Source: Desulfobacula sp. (GTDB lineage Bacteria; Desulfobacterota; Desulfobacteria; Desulfobacterales; Desulfobacteraceae). Taken from it: a DNA stretch of 36,418 bases. Positions within the stretch are counted from its first letter, which is position 1. The number at the start of each line of letters is the position of its first letter. Shown here piece by piece: positions 9,647 to 17,760 of the stretch. The DNA is taken from the NCBI GenBank assembly GCA_012031875.1, contig JAAUSZ010000017.1, positions 1 through 36,418 on the forward strand, given 5' to 3'. The translations under genes and the position numbers were made by a program. Below the pieces are notes generated by a model. It was not told the DNA's origin. It was given only the letters and a program-made list of their open reading frames with translations, and did not search any database.

Positions 9647-10339
9647 TTACAACAATTCATACATGAACTTCATGGATTTGCCGTAATAGATTTTAAAACT
9701 GTTGTAATTGATGGAAAAACCGATACTCGCGCCGTAAGATTCTGCATAACCGTAGAAATTAGCAGTATTGCCATCTTCTACGATACCAACAATTTTTCCA
9801 TGTTTTACGCCTGCTGCTTTACTCAACTTAGTGATTTGTTGTTCTGCTTTTGTTGTTAATTTAGCCAAGACTTTACTTTCAAAATCGAAGTTGGTATCTG
9901 GTTCTATCGTGACGATGTTCCCCGTGACATAATCTAGTGAACCTAGTTTTTCGTAGAACTTCAAAAATTCACTTTTGCTTTTTAATGTTACTAAGAAACC
10001 GTTGCTGAACTCTCGGTAGCTAGGACTAGTTGCATACAAATCTGTGCGGTAAGGCGTAAACTGTAATTTGTTTGCCTTCAGTAGTACTTCTAGTTCTTGT
10101 CTTTTTTGTTGGATTAGGCTGGTACGGGCTTTTTCAATAGCTCGTGTATCTGGTGCTACTTCCTGGTTTTCATAGAATCCAGCTTCGTACAATTCTGTGG
10201 AAATGGTTAATTGATACAAAATTGCTTTCACAGGGACTTCAACCGTATCAGAAACGGTTATTTCTAGGTGTTTGCTTTGTGCAAAAAATACATTTGGCAG
10301 CGTCAACAATAATACAAATAAGCACAATTTAGTTGTCAT
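9647..10339 (-). CDS. Exported SIMPL/DUF541-like protein
   Basis: A 230-residue protein with a signal peptide (MTTKLCLFVLLLTLPNVFFA, cleaved near AQS). The mature part begins KHLEITVSDTVEVPVKAILYQLTI and contains a long helix rich in Lys, Glu and Gln (about 65-95), then IVTIEPDTNFDFESKVLAKLTTKAEQQ. This arrangement recalls the SIMPL (DUF541) family, whose members are envelope proteins of mostly unknown role. The match is by pattern only, and a different Bacteroidota periplasmic family is possible. ATG at 10339. It is followed by hairpins and the broken hisA. Confidence 0.6.
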   Translation of the reverse strand: MTTKLCLFVLLLTLPNVFFAQSKHLEITVSDTVEVPVKAILYQLTISTELYEAGFYENQEVAPDTRAIEKARTSLIQQKRQELEVLLKANKLQFTPYRTDLYATSPSYREFSNGFLVTLKSKSEFLKFYEKLGSLDYVTGNIVTIEPDTNFDFESKVLAKLTTKAEQQITKLSKAAGVKHGKIVGIVEDGNTANFYGYAESYGASIGFSINYNSFKIYYGKSMKFMYELL

Positions 10340-10522
10340 AATAAAACTATTGATTCAGTTAATAATGACTTTTAGACGAAAAATAGTTGTAAATGTTTCG
10401 CGTCCAATAAATTGACTTTTACACACTTTCTTTAAATTTACTGAAAAAAGATAACGCATTCGTAAATACAGCGTGTAATCTGTAACGCTCAAGTGATATT
10501 TCCGATATCGAAACCAAACTAT

Positions 10523-11290
10523 TTACTTTAAAAAAATCAAAATTGCTCCCAACGCGGTCAATATCAGGACCATGCGGCGATAATATTTTTCTTTGATGAT
10601 TTTTACTAAATAAACACCTACCCAAAGCCCTAATGCAATAAAAGGTAATGCCACCAGATTAATAGCAAGTGACTGCCAAGTAATTGTTTTCCAAACCACT
10701 ACATGAAAAGGCACTTTAAATACATTGACTAAAAAAACAACCATGCGGAAGTGCCGATGAATTGCTCTTTGGAGTATTTCATTGCTAGGAAATAAAATAT
10801 TAGCGAACGCGCCTCCCACGTTTCCAACCATCGTGGTGAAGCCCACAAAAAGTCCAGCAACGACTGAGAACCAAGTTCTATTCGGAACTGTAGCATCTTT
10901 TTTCTGCTCCAACCAAAGCAAAATCAAGATACTGCTTAAAATAATTCCTGCTAAAGCATATTTGAAGCCTGCTTCTGGCATATCTTTTCCTATCCAAACA
11001 GCAAGTAAAATGCCAAGCACAATCCATACGGCGAGCTTGCGTAAATGATACCATTTAGCAGCCCGATTGTAGTACCATACAGAAAAAATATCTCCTACAA
11101 GAAGCATTGGAAGTACAATTCCGGTGGATGCTTTACTGCCTAAAATGATTGCCATAATAGGGACTGCAAAAATATCAACACCTTTTACGCCTCCTTTTGC
11201 AAGTGCGAAAATGAAGGCGCAACAACAAACTACTCCCCACTGAAAAGGCGTGAGTGCGTAAGCATTTAACGCAGAAGTAAAATCAGACAT
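10523..11290 (-). CDS. TSUP/TauE family membrane permease, with internal compensated frameshift
   Basis: Putative anion or organosulfur exporter of the TauE/SafE (TSUP) family, inner membrane. The N-terminal half has the family's FALAKGGVKGVDIFAVPIMA loop and there are about eight hydrophobic segments. I prefer ATG at 11290 (MSDFTSALNAY) over the upstream TTG at 11311. Between 10800 and 10733 the protein reads ILFPSNEILQRAIHRHFRMV, which is foreign to the family. Removing one T near 10800 and adding one T near 10733 gives IYFLAMKYSKEQFIGTSAW, then LFFLVNVFKVPFH, the expected family sequence. This is a pair of compensating homopolymer errors, so the true protein is intact. Substrate cannot be told from sequence. 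Confidence 0.8.
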   Translation of the reverse strand: MSDFTSALNAYALTPFQWGVVCCCAFIFALAKGGVKGVDIFAVPIMAIILGSKASTGIVLPMLLVGDIFSVWYYNRAAKWYHLRKLAVWIVLGILLAVWIGKDMPEAGFKYALAGIILSSILILLWLEQKKDATVPNRTWFSVVAGLFVGFTTMVGNVGGAFANILFPSNEILQRAIHRHFRMVVFLVNVFKVPFHVVVWKTITWQSLAINLVALPFIALGLWVGVYLVKIIKEKYYRRMVLILTALGAILIFLK

Positions 11291-11439
11291 GAGCGATAAT
11301 ATTATTCGCAACGAAGGTAGGAAATTTATTGTGGCATTAACTAAAGGTACAAAATTACTGGCTCATTTATAAATAATATGAGTAGTAGATTATGAACTAA
11401 TCATGTAATGATGAATAGATTGTAAAAAATCTGCTTTAT

Positions 11440-13473
11440 TTATGCTTCATTTCTAAGGGTTTTAGTTGCAATACTTGGATCTATCGCTTTTGCTTGCTCA
11501 AACATAGACTGGGCTTTAGCTGCATCCCCGAGTTGTCCATAAGCTGCTCCCAAATTATAAAGAATGCCAGCTTGGTTAGGTGCTATTTTAGCGGCTTGTT
11601 CTAATACGTTGATGGCATCTGTCACTCTGTTGCTTATGCCATAGGCAATACCTAAAAGTCGCAGTATCTCTGGATTGTTAGGCGCAAACTGATTACCAGC
11701 TTCCAGATAAGCAATGGACTTGACTACATCATTTTGTTGTTCTCCATAATATTGCCCAGCGTCCCTGTAAGTGATGGTCAAGTTGCTACGGGCTTCCTCA
11801 TAGCCTCCATCTAATGCCAAGGCTTGTTGATAAGCATTGACAGATTCATCATATAATTTTAAATAATTATTCGTATTGCCCAATAACAGATAAGCATTTT
11901 TATAAGTTGGGTGAATTTTGATGGCTTCTAGCAAATGTCCTTTGGCTTCCAAGAACATATTGCGCTGTGTGATGGCATCTTTTTCTTTAACAGCTTGCTC
12001 CAAAAGAACGCCAGCCGTGCCGTTTCGCAATTTTGCACTTTGGTGAGAAACATTAATATCAGTAGTAAAGAGCGTAAAATTATCTTTCCAAACTGTGTTG
12101 CGCGTGATAGTTTTGAAACTAAACAGCACAATAAGAACGCCAAATACGACAGTAATGACTGGGTGTAGTTCGTTAGTTTTGTTTTTCGTTAGCCATTGGC
12201 TGCCTCTCCAGAGCAACACGGATACTAAAAAGCAAAACCCAACAGAAGGCATAAATAAAAAGCGTTCCCCCATATTTGTTCCAATCGGGAATACAACATT
12301 GGAGACAATAGAAAGTGTCATTAAATAAAGTAAAATAGCATAACTTAAAAAGTCTTTCTTTGGCAATCTAATCAACGCAAAAATCGTCATACTCACATAT
12401 CCTATTGCACTGATTAACACGCTTATATCGCTCCAATTCATCATAGCCACGTGTCTCGGATAATAGTCGTGGGTGAGCGGATGAGGGAAAAATAGTAGTT
12501 GAATATACTTACCGAGTGTAAACATCACCGTAGCCGACCACTCTTCAAAACTAAATTTTTGCCATTCATTCCCGACTAATTTAAGGAATGGATTATTCAT
12601 CAACTCTAGTGCAGGCTCGTCAAACTCTGCTTTAATAATGGAAAAACGAATTATAAGAAAAACCAAACTAGCCATCCCTAATGTCAATAAAGGAGGTAAG
12701 AATCTACTGAATTGTTTACTGCGAAATATAAAGAAACTAAGTGGTGCCACTCCTAAAAACGTAATAGCATTTTCTTTGGAAAATAAGCCTACTAAAAAGA
12801 GCAGAAACACAGGAATTAATAGCAACCCTTTCTTTTCGTCAGTTGCCCGAAAAGCAAAATACAGCGCACCAATGCTACCTAGCAAAGTCATAATTTCATC
12901 CAAACCCTTGATGTTGGCAACGGCTTCTACATGAATAGGGTGGGTGGTAAAAAGTAGGGTAGTGGCAAAAGCTAAAAATCGGGCTTGTTTTTGCTCTACC
13001 AGTGGCTGAAGCATAATCGAAAATAGCAAATAGAGTACCACGCAAGTTAAGGCAAACCAAAGCACATTCATCAGATGGAAAAAAATAGGATTATCCCCAA
13101 AAAATTCCCAATACACTGCAAACAAAATCAAAGTGAATGGACGATAACGACCACCTGCTACGAGGTTAGCTTTCCCTTCTTCCTTAAAAAAACCAAAAAA
13201 TGTATCGTACTTCAGGATGCCAGGAATACCTTCTATACCTTTTTGGGTGAACATATTTTCTTGAATTACAATAGCATCGTCTTGAGTATATTCGTGACCT
13301 ATGGTGTTTGCATAGAGCAGCAAAGCAGTGAGTGCAGTAAAAAGGATGTGGTAAGTTTTGTTCATCCACCAAGGCGTATGGGTGCTGGTGAGTATTGGTG
13401 CAGCAACTACTGGTTGTGGAACTACGACTTTTTGCCGAGCTGGTTTATTTTTTGAAGGATGCTGTTTTGCCAT
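11440..13473 (-). CDS. GT-C membrane glycosyltransferase with C-terminal TPR repeats (TMTC-like)
   Basis: A 677-residue polytopic membrane protein. The N-terminal half has about ten transmembrane helices. Its first extracytoplasmic loop contains the GT-C acidic pair (YTQDDAIVIQENMF), and HPIHVEAVANIKGLDEIMTLLGS is a motif shared with TMTC-type O-mannosyltransferases. The C-terminal third (from about 500) holds at least four TPR units (for example AYLLLGNTNNYLKLYDESVNAYQQALALD). Lipid-linked sugar transfer to exported proteins is the family inference; the substrate is unknown. Start is taken as ATG 13473 (MAKQHPSKNKPARQK), not the TTG at 13479. A good Bacteroidota promoter lies just upstream. 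Confidence 0.8.
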   Translation of the reverse strand: MAKQHPSKNKPARQKVVVPQPVVAAPILTSTHTPWWMNKTYHILFTALTALLLYANTIGHEYTQDDAIVIQENMFTQKGIEGIPGILKYDTFFGFFKEEGKANLVAGGRYRPFTLILFAVYWEFFGDNPIFFHLMNVLWFALTCVVLYLLFSIMLQPLVEQKQARFLAFATTLLFTTHPIHVEAVANIKGLDEIMTLLGSIGALYFAFRATDEKKGLLLIPVFLLFLVGLFSKENAITFLGVAPLSFFIFRSKQFSRFLPPLLTLGMASLVFLIIRFSIIKAEFDEPALELMNNPFLKLVGNEWQKFSFEEWSATVMFTLGKYIQLLFFPHPLTHDYYPRHVAMMNWSDISVLISAIGYVSMTIFALIRLPKKDFLSYAILLYLMTLSIVSNVVFPIGTNMGERFLFMPSVGFCFLVSVLLWRGSQWLTKNKTNELHPVITVVFGVLIVLFSFKTITRNTVWKDNFTLFTTDINVSHQSAKLRNGTAGVLLEQAVKEKDAITQRNMFLEAKGHLLEAIKIHPTYKNAYLLLGNTNNYLKLYDESVNAYQQALALDGGYEEARSNLTITYRDAGQYYGEQQNDVVKSIAYLEAGNQFAPNNPEILRLLGIAYGISNRVTDAINVLEQAAKIAPNQAGILYNLGAAYGQLGDAAKAQSMFEQAKAIDPSIATKTLRNEA

Positions 13474-13496
13474 ATCCAATCATATTTGATTGGATG

Positions 13497-13526
13497 CAAA
13501 GATAGGGAAAACATTTTAATTCCCAA
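13497..13526 (-). promoter_or_regulatory. Bacteroidota-type promoter for the TPR glycosyltransferase
   Basis: On the minus strand, TTG is followed after 19 bases by TATCTTTG (13504-13497), matching the Bacteroidota -33/-7 pattern TTG-N19-TAnnTTTG. The -7 box is 24 bases before the ATG. A small palindrome (CCAATCA / TGATTGG) sits between the box and the start codon and could affect translation. Confidence 0.6.
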
Positions 13527-13532
13527 TTGTTC

Positions 13533-13572
13533 CAAAAAAGGAAAGGAGCAGTAAAGCTATACTACTCCTTTC
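13533..13572 (-). terminator. Rho-independent terminator of the RRM gene
   Basis: Arms 13541-13552 (GAAAGGAGCAGT) and 13561-13572 pair with one mismatch. On the minus strand the hairpin is followed by a run of six T (13539-13534). It lies 20 bases after the RRM stop codon and just before the next gene's promoter. Its AT-rich context looks like the Bacteroidota side. Confidence 0.8.
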
Positions 13573-13592
13573 TTGATGCTCAAATTATTGGA

Positions 13593-14003
13593 TTATGACC
13601 AACGATCATCGTCCTTATCTTTACTCCATTTGTCATCGAAATCGCGCTTGCCGCCCTTATTTCTTTTGAAATCGTCGTCACGGAAACCACCACCGCCGCC
13701 GGTTTTACCGCCGCCGCCGCCATAACCGCCTCTCCCACCGCTTCTCCCGCCGCTATTTTCAGTGCGGGGACGGGCTTCGTTCACATTCAGGGCTCTACCT
13801 TTCAGTTCTTTGCCGTTGAGGCCTTCGATGGCAGCCTGGCCTTCTGCTTTGGAAGCCATTTCTGCGAATCCGAAACCTTTTGGCCGGCCGCTGTCCCTGT
13901 CTTTTAAAATGGTGACGGATTCAACCTGGCCGAAGGCTTCCAGTGCCTGCCGCAGGTCATCTTCTGTAACCTCGTATGACAAATTCCCTAAATAGAGCTT
14001 CAT
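13593..14003 (-). CDS. RRM-domain RNA-binding protein with Gly-rich tail (likely chimeric)
   Basis: A small single-RRM protein of 136 residues, related to the bacterial Rbp family that binds single-stranded RNA. The start is ATG at 14003 (MKLYLGNLSYEVTEDDLRQA) with GGAGAAAAGG just upstream; the longer frame to 14105 has no support. RNP2 (LYLGNL, residues 3-8) and RNP1 (KGFGFAEM, about 44-51) are intact. After NEARPR comes a Gly/Arg-rich segment (about 86-107), then an acidic/basic tail ending KDKDDDRWS. The RRM half uses G+C-rich codons and resembles deltaproteobacterial versions, whereas the tail, stop and terminator look AT-richer and Bacteroidota-like. I suspect the contig join lies inside the Gly-rich stretch, so the protein may not exist in this form. 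Confidence 0.85.
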   Translation of the reverse strand: MKLYLGNLSYEVTEDDLRQALEAFGQVESVTILKDRDSGRPKGFGFAEMASKAEGQAAIEGLNGKELKGRALNVNEARPRTENSGGRSGGRGGYGGGGGKTGGGGGFRDDDFKRNKGGKRDFDDKWSKDKDDDRWS

Positions 14004-14486
14004 CCTTTTCTCCTTTGAAATAAATAATAGATTTTCACATACAACATAATCAATTCCGGGATTTTCGGTCTGCCATGAAAAAAGAACGGATCTGACAGCT
14101 ATCAAAGGCTATCCAAAAACAATGGCAGAGGGCAACATTATTTTCAAACTAAATGCCGGGTTTAATAGTATAGTAAAAAAGACCGGTGGTAAACCGGAAA
14201 TTCCGGGTTTGACCATATTTTTGAGGCGGGTCTTTGAAGGCCGGGCCGGCATAGTCGGCATCCCTGGCCTAAAACCCTTCCGATGAAAGGTTATGCCGAA
14301 AGTTTTTTCCCCTTTATGGGCATACTGTCCGGGTTTGTCCGATCCCGGTGGGTTTGATCTTGCCTCCCGGGTAAACATACCGGTGAATTTTTTGTTGCCA
14401 AGGGTCTGGAGATGATTTTCCCATTAACCTGTTGAAGGGTTTATGATATAGCTCATGGATAGGATTTCTAATGAGACGGCAAAACT
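14004..14486. other. Intergenic region between divergent RRM and epd genes
   Basis: About 480 bases with the start regions of both divergent genes. It holds several CCGG-rich imperfect inverted repeats near 14180-14210. A minus-strand frame of 89 codons (14378-14109) has no recognisable family and poor composition, so I do not call it. No RNA gene recognised. Confidence 0.4.
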
Positions 14487-15503
14487 ATGAAAATTAATAT
14501 TGCAATCAATGGATATGGAAGGATCGGCCGCTGTGTAGCCAGGGCCTTATATGAATCCCCGCATTTTTATGACCGGATCAGGCTCTGCGCGGTCAATGAA
14601 ACCGCGGACCCTAAGGCGGTCTATCATTTGACCAAATATGATTCCACCCATGGCCGGTTTCCCTTTGAGGTGAAAAATAAGAATTCGGCGTTGATCATCG
14701 GCGCGGACACCATTAAACTCTTCCAGGAAAAAAATATTGTCAACCTTCCCTGGAAGGACCTGAAGATTGATGTGGTCCTTGACTGTACAGGGGTTTATAA
14801 GAACAGGGAATCCGCGGAGCTGCATCTTCTGTCTGGGGCCAAAAAGGTGATTTATTCACAACCGGCCGCGGACGAAGTGGATGCCACCATTGTCTATGGT
14901 GTGAATCATCAGATACTGAAAAGGGAACATGCGGTGATCTCAAATGCGTCCTGTACCACCAATTGCGTCATCCCGGTCATCCATGTCCTGGATCAGGCTC
15001 TGGGTATTGAATGCGGGTCCATCACCACCATTCACTCGGCCATGCATGACCAGCCGGTCATTGACGCGTATAACCCGGATTTGAGAAAAACACGGTCCGC
15101 CCTTCAATCCATTATCCCTGTGAACACGGCCCTTGAAAAAGGGATTTCAAAGATCCTGCCTTCCATGGCCGGCCGGTTTGAAACCTTGGCCATCCGGGTT
15201 CCCACCACCAATGTGTCCATCATGGACATCGCCCTGGTGGTGAAGACGGATACGGATGCGGAAATGGTCAACAGGGTTCTGGAACTGGCGTCGATGGATG
15301 AATTGAAAGATATCCTCGGGGTCAGTGATGAATATCTGGTGTCCTGCGATTTCAACCATGACCCGAGATCTTCCGTCATTGACCTCCACCAGACCCGGGT
15401 GAGCCGGAAACGGCTGGTAAAGGTCCAGGCCTGGTTTGACAATGAATGGGGGTATTCCAACCGGATGCTGGATACCACCATAGCCGCGGTTGAGGCATCC
15501 TGA
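14487..15503 (+). CDS. epd: Erythrose-4-phosphate / glyceraldehyde-3-phosphate dehydrogenase (Epd type)
   Basis: NAD-dependent aldehyde dehydrogenase of the GAPDH fold, 338 residues. The Rossmann motif INGYGRIGR (7-15), catalytic Cys156 in SNASCTTNC and His183 in TTIHSAMHDQ are intact. The stretches HSAMHDQPVIDAYNPDLRKTRSA and VSCDFNHDPRSSVIDLHQTRVS match E. coli Epd more closely than glycolytic GapA, as I recall these sequences. Epd makes 4-phosphoerythronate for pyridoxal phosphate synthesis, but related enzymes also act as GAPDH, so the substrate is uncertain. The ATG at 14487 has only a weak ribosome site. It is convergent with cooC, two bases apart, so it is not part of the acs operon. 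Confidence 0.85.
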   Translation: MKINIAINGYGRIGRCVARALYESPHFYDRIRLCAVNETADPKAVYHLTKYDSTHGRFPFEVKNKNSALIIGADTIKLFQEKNIVNLPWKDLKIDVVLDCTGVYKNRESAELHLLSGAKKVIYSQPAADEVDATIVYGVNHQILKREHAVISNASCTTNCVIPVIHVLDQALGIECGSITTIHSAMHDQPVIDAYNPDLRKTRSALQSIIPVNTALEKGISKILPSMAGRFETLAIRVPTTNVSIMDIALVVKTDTDAEMVNRVLELASMDELKDILGVSDEYLVSCDFNHDPRSSVIDLHQTRVSRKRLVKVQAWFDNEWGYSNRMLDTTIAAVEAS

Positions 15504-15505
15504 CC

Positions 15506-16287
15506 TTATTTGGCCAGGGCCAGCAGCTTTTGGGTAATCTCCTTTAATTCTCCGGGAATCCGGCTGATATCCTCAAAGGGGCGTTTCCCGTTTCTGTCCG
15601 CGGTCACAATTTCATCCATTTCCGGGATAAACCCCAGGATAGTATAATCAGGCATGCTTTCCCGGATCATGACCTTGTCTGCCTCGGTTCTGACCCGGTT
15701 GCCGATCACTACAATGTTTTTGATCCCGATATCTTGGCCGAGCCGCCGGATTTTATCCGCGGCCACCCGGCTTCTCTGCCCCGGGTTGACCACCACGATG
15801 AGGGCATCCACAGATCCGGAGGTGGCCCTTCCCAGGTGTTCGATTCCGGCTTCCATGTCCATGACCACCACCTCATTTCGGGCCAGCACCAGATGGTTCA
15901 TCAGGGCTTTCAGCATGGTGGCTTCCGGACAGATGCACCCTGAGCCGCCTTTTTTCACGGTTCCCATGACCAGGAGTTTTACCCCGTCTTTTTCAATGGA
16001 AAACCGGTCCGGGATATCATCCACCTTGGGGTTAAGGTGAAAAACCCTCCGGTGGTGCCGGGTTTTGCGCCTGTCCTTTCATAAATCAACTGAGAAAGCT
16101 CGGACACCGGGGTGATGGGTGTGGATTCATCAATGCCAAGCCCTGCAGCCAGATTGGCCACCGGGTCCGCATCAATGGCGATGACTTTTTTATCTTTGTT
16201 CAGGGCGGCAATGGAGCGGGCAATCAGAGATGTAATCGTTGTCTTGCCTACCCCGCCCTTGCCGCCGACTGCCAGTTTTAAACTCAC
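15506..16287 (-). CDS. cooC: CODH nickel-insertion ATPase CooC, frameshifted
   Basis: MinD/ParA-like ATPase that loads Ni into the C-cluster of CO dehydrogenase. The N-terminus has the deviant Walker A motif GGKGGVGKTT (8-17) and IDADPVANLA. The C-terminal piece carries the CxC motif GCICPEATM that dimeric CooC uses to hold metal, the switch segment VVMDMEAGIEHLGR and VVVNPGQRS. The frame breaks near 16034: one A is missing in TTAACCCC, and restoring it gives ...GGFFTLNPKVDDIPDRF. Corrected length is about 260 residues. As the last gene of the acs cluster its partner is presumably AcsA. It lies 47 bases after the 97-aa gene. Confidence 0.92.
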
Positions 16288-16333
16288 AATAGAACTCCCC
16301 GTATCTTAAATGGTTCGCCTGTTCTTCCGGGCA

Positions 16334-16627
16334 TCAGGATATTTTTTCCTGGACCCGGCCTTTGTCATCCATTAAAAACACATCATACCCATTCTTTTCG
16401 GCAAGGGTCATCAGGTCTTCCCGGATAACGGCCTGGGCCTCGTACTTATTGTTCATGATGTCTTTGGGCATGACCAGAAAGCACTGCTCTGCCATCTTTT
16501 TTGTTTTAAAGGCCGGGATGAAGGTCACCCCTGTTTTTTTATCGGTATATCCCACAAATTGCTCTCCGGCCGTTTCCGGATTCTGGATAATGATATAATA
16601 CCAGGTGTCTGTTATCTGATTGCTCAA
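16334..16627 (-). CDS. Uncharacterised 97-aa protein between acsE and cooC
   Basis: I do not recognise the family. The 97-residue acidic-basic soluble protein starts at TTG 16627, ten bases after a strong AGGAGG; no ATG fits. It reads MSNQITDTWYYIIIQNPETA, then FVGYTDKKTGVTFIPAFKTKKMAEQCFLVMP, and ends VFLMDDKGRVQEKIS. There is no signal peptide, membrane helix or metal-binding Cys cluster (one Cys only). The pattern of aromatic-rich strands and amphipathic helices suggests a small alpha/beta fold, somewhat like SseB-type domains, but that is a guess. It lies downstream of the acsE terminator, so it may be transcribed separately with cooC. Its position suggests a role in CODH/ACS maturation or control. 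Confidence 0.75.
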   Translation of the reverse strand: MSNQITDTWYYIIIQNPETAGEQFVGYTDKKTGVTFIPAFKTKKMAEQCFLVMPKDIMNNKYEAQAVIREDLMTLAEKNGYDVFLMDDKGRVQEKIS

Positions 16628-16714
16628 TTTGCACTACCCTCCTCAGAAGTTATCTTCGAACCAATATAAGATCTTTTTATACAAAAGAAAGGCAAAAATC
16701 CGTCGCGGGAATAA

Positions 16715-16750
16715 AAAAACCCCCGGCCATACGAGGGCTCAGGGGTTTTT
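16715..16750 (-). terminator. Terminator of the acsD-A-B-C-E operon
   Basis: AAAAACCCC (16715-16723) and GGGGTTTTT (16742-16750) pair, with further GC pairing inside the loop. On the minus strand the hairpin ends in a T-run. It lies 41 bases after the acsE stop and separates acsE from the 97-aa gene and cooC. Confidence 0.85.
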
Positions 16751-16790
16751 CATGTGCGTAACGCGTAAGAAATATTACATCAAAGGCCCA

Positions 16791-17696
16791 TCAAATCTCC
16801 AGCCACGAATCTGAATAAAGGGTTTCACCCATGATGACCTTATAGGTTTTGAAATAATCCTGTAATTCTTTGCTGAGGCTTGAGATATTGGGTTCATTGC
16901 CGTCCATCATGCCATAGATGAGATCGACAATATCCTGGCGCTGACCCTTGGCAATGGCTGTGAGCTGCTTGTCCAGAGGATCTGAAATAACGGATTTCAT
17001 GCCGTATTTTTCCAGCATCACCATATAGGTCTGGTTCAGGATGCCGCGCAGGTGCTCAGGCGGACCATTGGAAATATTAGAAAGGCCGCAGGTGGATTTG
17101 GCGCCCGGCGCAATCTCTTCCAGCATCATCTGGAAATTCATGAGGCTGATGGATTGCTGCTGCTGAATATTGACCGGGGTGACAATGCCGTCCACCCAGA
17201 TTCTTTCATTGGCAATCCCGGCTTCATTGGCAAAATAAATGAGTTCAACAGCCAGGGCCGCTCTTTCATTTTCATCCCTGGGAAGTCCCTCGGGTCCCCA
17301 CATGAGGGCAACAAAATCCGCATCATACTGGGCTGCCAGGGGAACCATTTTTTCATATCTTTCCGGCCTTGCCATGATGGAATTGATGATATGGGGTTTT
17401 GAGGCCGGTTTGATGACCTTAAGCCCGGCTTCAATGGCATCGATATTGGATGTATCCAGAAGCAGGGGCATCCCCGGAACAGCCTCCTGAACGACATTCA
17501 CCACCCAGGGCATTAATTCCGTACCGAATTTTTTTGCCGGACCAAGGTTGATGTCGATATAATCCATGCCCAGTTCTTTTTGACGAACCACTTCTTCCTG
17601 AATGGGTTTAGGATTACGTTTGGCTGGATCCGGCTCTTTGAATTCCTTTCCAATGACCCTGGAAATGACGTTCAGACTTTCACCAAATAGTATCAT
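16791..17696 (-). CDS. acsE: Methyl-THF:corrinoid iron-sulfur protein methyltransferase AcsE
   Basis: Moves the methyl group between methyl-tetrahydrofolate and the cobalt of the AcsCD corrinoid protein. It is a TIM-barrel pterin-binding enzyme related to the MetH folate domain. At 301 residues it is somewhat longer than the Moorella enzyme (about 262). Family segments visible: ILFGESLNVISRVIGKEF at the start, MDYIDINLGPAKKFG, PLLLDTSNIDAIEAGLKV and STCGLSNISNGPPEHLR, with the Asn of the pterin site in GLSNISNG. Start ATG 17696 follows AAGGAAGAGAAC. It is separated from acsC by a GC-rich hairpin and followed by the operon terminator. Confidence 0.95.
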   Translation of the reverse strand: MILFGESLNVISRVIGKEFKEPDPAKRNPKPIQEEVVRQKELGMDYIDINLGPAKKFGTELMPWVVNVVQEAVPGMPLLLDTSNIDAIEAGLKVIKPASKPHIINSIMARPERYEKMVPLAAQYDADFVALMWGPEGLPRDENERAALAVELIYFANEAGIANERIWVDGIVTPVNIQQQQSISLMNFQMMLEEIAPGAKSTCGLSNISNGPPEHLRGILNQTYMVMLEKYGMKSVISDPLDKQLTAIAKGQRQDIVDLIYGMMDGNEPNISSLSKELQDYFKTYKVIMGETLYSDSWLEI

Positions 17697-17733
17697 GTTC
17701 TCTTCCTTTTATAATTATATGTTACATGGCTTT

Positions 17734-17751
17734 GCCGGGGCCCGCCCCGGC
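17734..17751 (-). other. GC-rich hairpin between acsC and acsE
   Basis: GCCGGGGC (17734-17741) and GCCCCGGC (17744-17751) form a perfect 8-bp stem with a 2-nt spacer directly after the acsC stop. There is no clean T-run, so it more likely protects or processes the acsC 3' end than stops transcription. Confidence 0.65.
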
Positions 17752-17760
17752 TTTCAAAAA

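Noticed and set aside
14109-14378. 89-codon minus-strand frame upstream of the RRM gene
   Set aside because: No ribosome site or family match; Pro/Lys-rich random-looking composition.
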